A stretch of 29,024 bases of DNA from the NCBI RefSeq assembly GCF_035938995.1, contig NZ_DASZGI010000403.1, positions 1 through 29,024 of the forward strand. Direction: 5' to 3'. The notes beneath the pieces are model-generated. The model was given only the letters and a program-made list of their open reading frames with translations, made no database searches and was not told the DNA's origin. The stretch comes from DASZGI01 sp035938995. Its GTDB lineage: Bacteria; Actinomycetota; Actinomycetes; Streptomycetales; Catenulisporaceae. This document shows positions 23,156 to 29,024 of this stretch, piece after piece. Within the stretch, counting starts at the first letter, position 1. Every line of letters starts with the position of its first letter. Position numbers and translations under genes: made by a program.

Positions 23156-25047
23156 GCCGCCGACCAGCCGGCGAAGCGCGTCAAGGCTTCAGCGCGCTCG
23201 GCCGACGTGAAGTCGGTGTTCGCCAGCTGCGCGGTGTATAGCCTCGGCAGTTCTTCGAGCTCGTATTGTCCGGGCCGTCTCGGTTCGAGCAGATGGACGG
23301 CGACGAGCTGGTCGACAGCCGCCCGAACCCGTGCGGTGTCCGGATCTCCGGTGAGCGCTGCGGCGGCCGGAACGCTGATCGGCGGTGCCGGCACGATGCC
23401 GAGCAGTCGGAATAAGCGGTCTGCCTCCGGTGACAGGGTTCGACGTGAGGCTGTGAGCGCCGCACGGATGTCGCCCGCCGGGTCCTGATTGTTGGCGAGG
23501 ATGTCAAGCCTCGTATGCTCGTCGCGCGCCTGCTCGACCAGGCTGGACAGCCGGAGCCGCGGATCGCGGCTCACCCGTTCCGCCGCGATGCACAGCGCCA
23601 GCGGAAGACCCGCGCACAGGACGGCGAGTTCGGCGACCGCCTCCGGTTCGGCGGCGGCGCGCGGCGCCCCGATCTTCGCGACGAGCAGATCGACCGCGGC
23701 CCGCTGTGGCAAGCGCGCCAGCGTCACGCGCTGGGCGCCGTTGCGGGAGGTCAGGCCGCGCAGCTGATTGCGGCTGGTCACCAGGACGTGGCCGCCTCGC
23801 CCTGGAAGCAGCGGCCTGACTTGATCGGCGTCGGCGGCGTCATCGAGCACGATCAGGACCCTGTGATCCGCCAGTGTGCTGCGGAGCAGGGCGGATCGAT
23901 CGTCCAGCGTTTCCGGCAGCCGGTCGGCCGGGACTCCCAGCGACGCGAGCAGCATTGCGACCGCCACCGTCGGCGGAAGCGGAGCCTGCGAGCTGTCTGC
24001 ACAGAAGCCGCCCAGGTCGAGGTAAAGCTGCCCGTCGGGAAACCGGTCTCGGACCCGGTGCGCCCAGTGCACCGCCAAGGCGCTCTTGCCGACCCCGGCC
24101 GGTCCGTCCACTGTCGCGAGGAACAGCGCCGAATCCCGGGAGCGCGCAAGGAGGGCATCAAGGCTCTCCAGCTCCGCTTCCCGGCCGGCGACGAAGCCGA
24201 GGTCCGCGCGAAGTTGCCGGGGCGGCTCGCCGCGTCTCGTGCCGTGTCCGGGATCGCTGTCGGGAACTACCGTCCGGCTCGCCACGCCGGGTTCGGCGGA
24301 TACCGGACGGGCCGTGAGCAGCCGCTGATAGACGGCGCGCAGTTCGCGGGAGGGCTCGATGCCGAGCCGGTCCGCGAGGTGTCTCCTGGCTTCGTGATAA
24401 GCATTGACCGCCTCGGCCGGTGCACCTGCCTGCGCGAGCGCGACGAGCAACTGGCGCCACAGTGACTCGCGCAGCGGATACCTGGCGGTCAATGCCCGCA
24501 GCTCAGGCACAATCAACGCGCCTCGGCCGGCTGCCAGATCGATCTCGAGGCGCAGTTGGTGTGCGCCGATCCGCTCCTCCTCCAGCGCCAGCGCCACCTC
24601 GCCTTCCGCGGTCCTGATGCGCAGACCTTCGAAGGGTTCGCCCCGCCACAGCCGGAGCGCCAAGGACAGCAACTCGCTCGCCTTGGCCGGGTCGTCGTCG
24701 CGGGCCGCGTTCGCCTCCGCGACCAGGCGGCGGAACCTCCACAGGTCGACGTGTTCCGGATCGACGTCGAGGGTGTAGCCCGCCGCGCTCGTCGTGATCG
24801 TAGGCGTGTTCAGGGTCTGGCGAAGCCGCATGACGAGGCTCTGAAGGCTGCCGCGCACCCGGTTGGGCGGGTTCTCGCCCCAGACCGCGTCGGCCAGCGC
24901 CTCGACGCCGACCGGTCGGCCCGCCGACAGCGCCAGCAGCGCCAACACCACGGCCGGGCGGTCCCCGCGCAGTTCGACCGACGCCCCGCCGACCCGCACC
25001 TCCAGCGGACCGAGCAGCCCGACCCGCACATCCGCCACGCCGACCAC
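23146..25047 (-). CDS. AfsR-like SARP regulator with NB-ARC domain but no TPR region
   Basis: The product is about 633 residues from the GTG at 25047 (GGGAG four bases upstream); the start is uncertain, with longer options to 25179. Residues about 6-80 are an OmpR-like winged helix (VRVGLLGPLEVRVGG, then LADAVWGENPP and RGSLQSLVMRLRQTL). The bacterial transcriptional activator domain runs to about 245. The NB-ARC ATPase follows, with Walker A GPAGVGKS near 315, LIVLDDAADADQ as Walker B, VTSRNQLRGL as sensor and AGLPLAL. The chain stops soon after the winged part (QYELEELPRLYTAQL), so the TPR sensor of full AfsR proteins is absent. SARPs activate secondary-metabolite or development genes. It lies 166 bp downstream of a paralogue on the same strand. 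Confidence 0.88.
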   Translation of the reverse strand: MVGVADVRVGLLGPLEVRVGGASVELRGDRPAVVLALLALSAGRPVGVEALADAVWGENPPNRVRGSLQSLVMRLRQTLNTPTITTSAAGYTLDVDPEHVDLWRFRRLVAEANAARDDDPAKASELLSLALRLWRGEPFEGLRIRTAEGEVALALEEERIGAHQLRLEIDLAAGRGALIVPELRALTARYPLRESLWRQLLVALAQAGAPAEAVNAYHEARRHLADRLGIEPSRELRAVYQRLLTARPVSAEPGVASRTVVPDSDPGHGTRRGEPPRQLRADLGFVAGREAELESLDALLARSRDSALFLATVDGPAGVGKSALAVHWAHRVRDRFPDGQLYLDLGGFCADSSQAPLPPTVAVAMLLASLGVPADRLPETLDDRSALLRSTLADHRVLIVLDDAADADQVRPLLPGRGGHVLVTSRNQLRGLTSRNGAQRVTLARLPQRAAVDLLVAKIGAPRAAAEPEAVAELAVLCAGLPLALCIAAERVSRDPRLRLSSLVEQARDEHTRLDILANNQDPAGDIRAALTASRRTLSPEADRLFRLLGIVPAPPISVPAAAALTGDPDTARVRAAVDQLVAVHLLEPRRPGQYELEELPRLYTAQLANTDFTSAERAEALTRFAGWSAAQS

Positions 25048-25213
25048 CGCACTCCCGAACGCCTCCGGATCGGCGGCGATCACGGTGCGGGGCGAGCCGC
25101 CGGGAATCTCCGCCGTGCGCCCGATGATCGCACCCCCTCGGCAATCACGCTGACAGCGCAGATAGTCACTCTCCTCCACGTCGCCGACAAGCGCGAATCG
25201 TTATCGGGTTATC

Positions 25214-28006
25214 TCAGGACCTGTCGCCGTCGAGTTCTTCGAGCAGCTCTCGCACGTCGCGTACGGCGGCGCCGTCCGCCGCGGCGACCCCGCCGAGGAG
25301 TGTCAGGGCTCGGGACAGCGCCTCGCGGCCGGCATCGCGCTCGCCGCCGTCGGCCAGGATCCGGCCGAGCAGAATCAGCGCGGTCACCTCACCATCCACG
25401 TTGTCGATGTCGCGGCAGATCTGCGCGGCCTCCCGGACCGCGTCGACCGCCTGCTGATGGCGGCCCAGACAGTGTTGGGCCTCGGCGATGTTACACAAAG
25501 CGCGGGCGGCTGTATCGCGCTCGCCGCGCTTTCTGTGCTGCTCGAGCCCTTCGTATCCGTACGCGAGAGCGTCCTCGAACTTGCCCAACGCCCCATAGGC
25601 GCCGGCCAGATTGACACGCACCGGGAGATCGTCGGCGTAGCGCGAATCCAACGCCTCGTGGAGCGCTGTGACCGCCTGCTCAGCGTCGCCCGCCATCAGC
25701 CGCGCCAGGCCGATCTGGACGAGGACGGTCGGGCGCTCGACACCGTCGTAGTCGTCGGGGATAAGGCGCAGGGCTTCGGTGTAGAACGCGAGCGCGTCTT
25801 CGCGGTGTCGCTGGTACAGGTAAGTGGTCCCGAGGCTGCTGTACAGGCGCGCCTCGGTCAGAGCGTCACCCGAGCCGCGCGCGAGCCGACACAGGGTCGC
25901 CCATTCGTCCCAGTAAGGTCGATTGTTGTAGAAGGCCCGCATCTGCCAGAGAAGGTCAGCGGCGACGGACTTCGAAGCCGGTGCGGACTGTTCGGCCGTC
26001 CGGCGGATCAGCGTGACCAGATTCGCGTGTTCGGCGTCGAACCACGCCAGGGCTTCGCCGTAGTCGCCGAATTCGAGCGGTGCGATCGGCTCGGGCGCCG
26101 CGGGGACGGCTTCGGAAGTCGGCCGCAGACGGTGCTGGGCCCGCAATGCCGTGGCGAGATACCAGGCGGCGAGCCGGTCGGCCGCGTCTCGGGCCTCGGC
26201 GTCGGGCTCCTCGTGACGCAGCCGGTCGAGCGCATACGCCCGCAGCAGGTCGTGCATCGCGAAGTGGTCCGCGGCTGGGGTCTCGACCAGATGCGCGGCG
26301 ACGAGTTCGTCGAGCTGGGGGAGCGCCTTCGCCGCAGGGACGCCCACGAGCGCGGCCGCCGCTCCGACGTGGATGCCGCCAGAGGGGTGGAGGCTGAGCA
26401 GCCGGAACGCGCGTGCCGCCGACGCGCTCAGGCGCCGGTAGGACCAGGTGAACACGGCGTGCAGGTCGGCGCCGGAGTCCTCGTCGGCGCCGAGTGTGTC
26501 CAATCGTGAATGCTCGTCGCGCAGTTCGGCCGCGAGGTCGGCGAAGGACGCGTCGGGCTGGCGCTGGGCGTATTCGGCCGCGATGGCCACCGCCAGCGGC
26601 AGCCGGGCGCACAAGTTGACCAGCTGCGCCGCGGCCTGCCGCTCTCGGTCGGTGCGTTCGGCCCCGGCGATACGGCCCAGGAGCGTGATCGCCTCCGGTT
26701 CGCCGAAGGCACGGAGGGTGAGGCGGTGGGCGTCGTTGACGGCGGCGAGTCCGCGCAGTTGGTCGCGGCTCGTGGTCAGTAGCAGACAGCCGGGGCCGGG
26801 CAGCAGCGGCCGCACATGCTGGCTGTCGCGCGCGTTGTCCGCCACGATCAGGATTCGGCGCCCGGCCGTGGCGGCGCGGAAGAGGGCGGCGCGTGCGCCG
26901 AGCTGCTCGGGGATCTGGTCGGCCTTGTGCCCGAGCGCGACGAGGAACGACGCCAGGACGCTCGTCGCCTCGGTCGGCGCGTCGAGGTCGTAGCCGCGCA
27001 GGTTCGCGTAGAGCTGGCCGCCGTCGAACCACTCGGAAACGCTGTGCGCCCACTGCACGGCCAGCGTCGTCTTGCCGACCCCCGCGGTGCCGTCGACTGC
27101 GAGGACCAGGTTGCGTTCGCCGTCCGGGGGCCGCTGCACGAGCAGCCGGGCCAGGGCAGCGAGTTCTTCATCGCGCCCGGTGAAGCGGGCGGTCGCGCCG
27201 GGCAACTGGCGCGGAACGCGGCGCGTCGGTGTCTGCACTTTCACCACGGCCGGTCGCGACGGAAGGAGGACGGGGTCGTCTCGCAGAATCTTGGTGTGCA
27301 GCTCGCCGACCCGCTGCCCGGCCGCGCAGTCCATTCCCGATCCGAGCGCCGCCTTCAGGCCGCTGTAGACGTGAACTGCCTCCGCGCGCCGCTCGGATCG
27401 GTAGAGCGCGAGCATAAGCTGCTCGGCCAGTCCCGCCCGCGCCGGGTGCGCCCGCACCAGAGGTGACAGTTCATTGACGACGTCAGCGTGCCGCCCCAGC
27501 CTCAGGTACCACGACGCCCGCCGCTCGCACACGCGCAGATACCGGTTGGTCAAGCTGGCAGCGGCCTCGGTGACGAACGGCGCCTCGACCCCGCCGAGCA
27601 CCGGCTCGCTCCACAGAGCCAGCGCGTCGTCGAACGCGGCGACGGCTCCCTCCCCGTCTCCGGCCTCTTCCGCGCTCCGGGCCTGCGCGAGATGACCGTC
27701 GAACCGGAGTAGGTCGAGGTGATCGGCATCGGTACGCAGCAGGTAACCGGCGTCGTGCGTCTCGATCAGCCCGGGGCCGAGGATCTTGCGCAGGCGGGAA
27801 ACGCCGCCGTAGACGGCCGAGCGCGGGTCGTCCGGTTCGCGCCCGCCCCACACCTGGTGGGCGATGGCGTTCGCGGACACGAGCCGGTTGGGCGAGAGGA
27901 GCAGCACGGCCAGGATCGCGGTCACGCTCCCGCGGCCGACCGCCACCTGCCCGTCCGCGCGCCGTACCCGCAGCGGGCCCAGCACGGTGAACGTCGTCTT
28001 GGACAT
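25214..28006 (-). CDS. AfsR-like SARP regulator: winged helix, BTAD, NB-ARC and TPR repeats
   Basis: The product is 930 residues from the ATG at 28006, which begins just before the DNA-binding domain; AGGGAGG lies 11 bases upstream. A start at 28051 would add 15 unlike residues. Residues about 5-92 form the winged helix (FTVLGPLRVRR, then AHQVWGGREPDDPRSAVYGGVSRLRKIL). The activator domain runs to about 245. The NB-ARC region shows RFTGRDEEL near 275, Walker A GTAGVGKT near 306, LIVADNARDSQ, TTSRDQLRGL and ARLPLAVAIAAE. A winged segment (FTWSYRRLSASAARAFRLLSLHP) follows, then TPR-like helices to the end (ARLYSSLGTTYLYQ, ALRLIPDD, ALCNIAEAQHCLGRHQQAVDAV). It is a full-length AfsR-type regulator, probably controlling secondary metabolism; no biosynthetic genes are in the window. 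Confidence 0.92.
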   Translation of the reverse strand: MSKTTFTVLGPLRVRRADGQVAVGRGSVTAILAVLLLSPNRLVSANAIAHQVWGGREPDDPRSAVYGGVSRLRKILGPGLIETHDAGYLLRTDADHLDLLRFDGHLAQARSAEEAGDGEGAVAAFDDALALWSEPVLGGVEAPFVTEAAASLTNRYLRVCERRASWYLRLGRHADVVNELSPLVRAHPARAGLAEQLMLALYRSERRAEAVHVYSGLKAALGSGMDCAAGQRVGELHTKILRDDPVLLPSRPAVVKVQTPTRRVPRQLPGATARFTGRDEELAALARLLVQRPPDGERNLVLAVDGTAGVGKTTLAVQWAHSVSEWFDGGQLYANLRGYDLDAPTEATSVLASFLVALGHKADQIPEQLGARAALFRAATAGRRILIVADNARDSQHVRPLLPGPGCLLLTTSRDQLRGLAAVNDAHRLTLRAFGEPEAITLLGRIAGAERTDRERQAAAQLVNLCARLPLAVAIAAEYAQRQPDASFADLAAELRDEHSRLDTLGADEDSGADLHAVFTWSYRRLSASAARAFRLLSLHPSGGIHVGAAAALVGVPAAKALPQLDELVAAHLVETPAADHFAMHDLLRAYALDRLRHEEPDAEARDAADRLAAWYLATALRAQHRLRPTSEAVPAAPEPIAPLEFGDYGEALAWFDAEHANLVTLIRRTAEQSAPASKSVAADLLWQMRAFYNNRPYWDEWATLCRLARGSGDALTEARLYSSLGTTYLYQRHREDALAFYTEALRLIPDDYDGVERPTVLVQIGLARLMAGDAEQAVTALHEALDSRYADDLPVRVNLAGAYGALGKFEDALAYGYEGLEQHRKRGERDTAARALCNIAEAQHCLGRHQQAVDAVREAAQICRDIDNVDGEVTALILLGRILADGGERDAGREALSRALTLLGGVAAADGAAVRDVRELLEELDGDRS

Positions 28007-28259
28007 CGGTTGCGGCGCCTCCCTCTGTCCGGACCGGTGACCCCGCATCAACCCCGGCCCGTTGTGCGCCTCACTTTACGATCCGACGGCGGGCGCAGAG
28101 ACCTCCCCGCGCACGCGCCGTCGACCCACGCCGGCGCCCGGGCCACCACGCCCCCTGCTGCGTGATGGATCAGCGCCGCCGTGCCACCGAGCACCCGGCC
28201 CGCCGCCCATGACGACGGCCCCGTGACCGGACGCGCTCGGAGCAGTAACGCACGGCGTG

Positions 28260-28288
28260 CTGTCAGATCGCTGTCACGGCGCCGTCAT
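28260..28288. promoter_or_regulatory. Three direct heptamer repeats at 11-bp spacing
   Basis: CTGTCAG (28260), CTGTCAC (28271) and CCGTCAT (28282) are separated by exactly four bases each, placing them on one face of the helix. This is the known layout of sites for OmpR-type winged-helix proteins, including SARPs and PhoP. They lie about 180 bp upstream of the only -10-like box of the SARP gene, so the promoter they serve is uncertain. Confidence 0.45.
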
Positions 28289-28338
28289 GGCAGGTCGACG
28301 ACCATCAGGGCCGCTAAGGCACGTAGCACATACACATG

Positions 28339-28370
28339 CCGGCGGAGGCGACCATGGTCGCCTCCGCCGG
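28339..28370 (-). terminator. Hairpin after the four-span membrane protein gene
   Basis: A perfect 32-bp palindrome (16-bp arms, centre CCATGG) lies 33 bp beyond the stop at 28403. The position fits a terminator of the minus-strand gene; no T-run follows. Confidence 0.65.
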
Positions 28371-28402
28371 GTTACTCAGGGGGTTCGCTTGCTGACGGGT
28401 TC

Positions 28403-28933
28403 CTAGATGCCGTCGTCGCGCTGCACGTCATCACGAGGAGCCACGCGCTCGTCGGGCGTGATCACCTGCTCGCGCTCCTCGAGCACGGTGGGCATCTCCT
28501 CCGGGGTGCGCGGCGCGAGCATGCCGCCGATGATCAGCACGACCCCGCCGACCAGCGCCAGCCAGGCCCCGGCCTGCATGCTGTGGTCGGCGGAGCGGTA
28601 CACCTCGACGGCGAACAGGATGAACAGCACGATGCCGAGCGCTCCGGCCAGCCGGCTGAGCCAGCCGGTGCGGTCGATCAGCCCGAGCACCGCGATGATC
28701 CCGATCAGGATGGCGATCCCGCCGACGGTCTGCACGATGTCGGAGCGGGTGGTGAAGTCGATCTTGACTAGGCTGCGGTTGGTGATGCTCGTGGCGCTCG
28801 TGTCGCGGGTCCAGTTCAGGAAGGCCCCGACGACCAGCGCGGCACCGCCGAGCAGCGTGAGCAGAAGCCGGCCTGCCTCCAGGCCGGGGCGGGCGGCGGT
28901 GTAGCCCGTCCGGTGGACCGTGTGCATGGCCAT
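28403..28933 (-). CDS. Four-span membrane protein of unknown function
   Basis: The product is 176 residues. The ATG at 28933 has GGAGGT seven bases upstream, the best ribosome site in this part of the window. Four spans lie at about residues 21-40, 64-86, 91-110 and 117-138. The N-terminus (MHTVHRTGYTAARPGLEAG) and a charged C-terminal tail of about 38 residues (TPEEMPTVLEEREQVITPDERVAPRDD) are presumably cytoplasmic. A small outside loop after the first span holds NWTRDTSATSITNRSLVKIDF. I recognise no named family, though short proteins of this kind are common in actinomycetes. It is apparently monocistronic, with a hairpin at each end. Its leader hairpin may control translation. Confidence 0.85.
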   Translation of the reverse strand: MAMHTVHRTGYTAARPGLEAGRLLLTLLGGAALVVGAFLNWTRDTSATSITNRSLVKIDFTTRSDIVQTVGGIAILIGIIAVLGLIDRTGWLSRLAGALGIVLFILFAVEVYRSADHSMQAGAWLALVGGVVLIIGGMLAPRTPEEMPTVLEEREQVITPDERVAPRDDVQRDDGI

Positions 28934-28940
28934 GTCGTTG

Positions 28941-28987
28941 ACCTCCAGTTCGGGGGCACGGTTCGCCTCCGAATGCCCCGCGAACTG
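28941..28987 (-). promoter_or_regulatory. Ribosome site and leader hairpin of the four-span membrane protein
   Basis: On the minus strand CAGTTCG (28981-28987) pairs with CGAACTG (28946-28952), and GGGGCA with TGCCCC inside it; a further TTCG-GAGG-CGAA stem forms the tip. The stem ends exactly at the GGAGGT ribosome site (28941-28946). It could be a cis-regulatory leader or the terminator of a gene outside the window. Confidence 0.5.
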
Positions 28988-29024
28988 CGGATCAAACGGA
29001 AAGTGGCCGGAACCGGGTCGGCGC

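Larger units (their letters stand above)
28007..28402. other. Upstream region of the full-length SARP gene
   Basis: The stretch holds no supported gene. A TAAAGT box on the minus strand (28073-28078) could be the -10 of the SARP gene, giving a leader of about 60 nt; no fitting -35 was found. Three heptamers at 28260-28288 and the hairpin at 28339-28370 are listed separately. Confidence 0.4.

Overview
The window is high-GC DNA with actinomycete traits: strong G/C third-position bias, GTG and TTG starts, purine-rich ribosome sites mixed with probable leaderless starts, AfsR/SARP regulators and NarL-type two-component genes. A Catenulispora- or Streptomyces-like soil actinomycete fits, but the genus cannot be fixed from the sequence alone. 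No RNA gene, CRISPR array or intact mobile element was seen.

Region 1 (1-11.5 kb) is dominated by secreted proteins. The tail of an exported protein ends at 157 with its terminator, followed by a zinc membrane dipeptidase (357-1535). Next come three genes sharing one roughly 180-residue beta-sandwich-like module. On the minus strand, a glucose/sorbosone-dehydrogenase-type quinoprotein with a PKD domain and two modules (3195-6197) is followed 15 nt later by an Ig-like protein with one module (1644-3179). Divergent from them, a PQQ-type beta-propeller protein carries six tandem modules (6451-11442). Nine copies of the module in about 10 kb is the most striking feature of the window and suggests an extracellular oxidation or glycan-binding system.

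Region 2 (11.5-15.8 kb) is a minus-strand operon with 4-bp overlaps at both junctions: a GtrA-type flippase, a dolichyl-phosphate-sugar-synthase-like GT2 fused to a multispanning GT-C-like membrane domain, and a processive cellulose-synthase-like GT2. It looks able to make, flip and use a lipid-linked sugar.

Region 3 (15.8-19.8 kb) is patchy and partly decayed. It holds a 55-residue membrane microprotein behind a promoter that places transcription at its ATG, a TetR regulator cut off just after its helix-turn-helix, a YhgE/Pip-type membrane protein with a matching palindrome in its promoter, an IS5-type transposase remnant and an acidic 210-residue protein of unknown role.

Region 4 (19.8-29 kb) is regulatory: a GNAT acetyltransferase, a DUF1453-like membrane protein, a NarL-type kinase and regulator pair (4-bp overlap), then two tandem AfsR-like SARP/NB-ARC regulators on the opposite strand, one with TPRs and one without. 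The TPR-less gene overlaps the response regulator tail to tail by 10 bp. A four-span membrane protein with a hairpin in its 5' leader closes the window.
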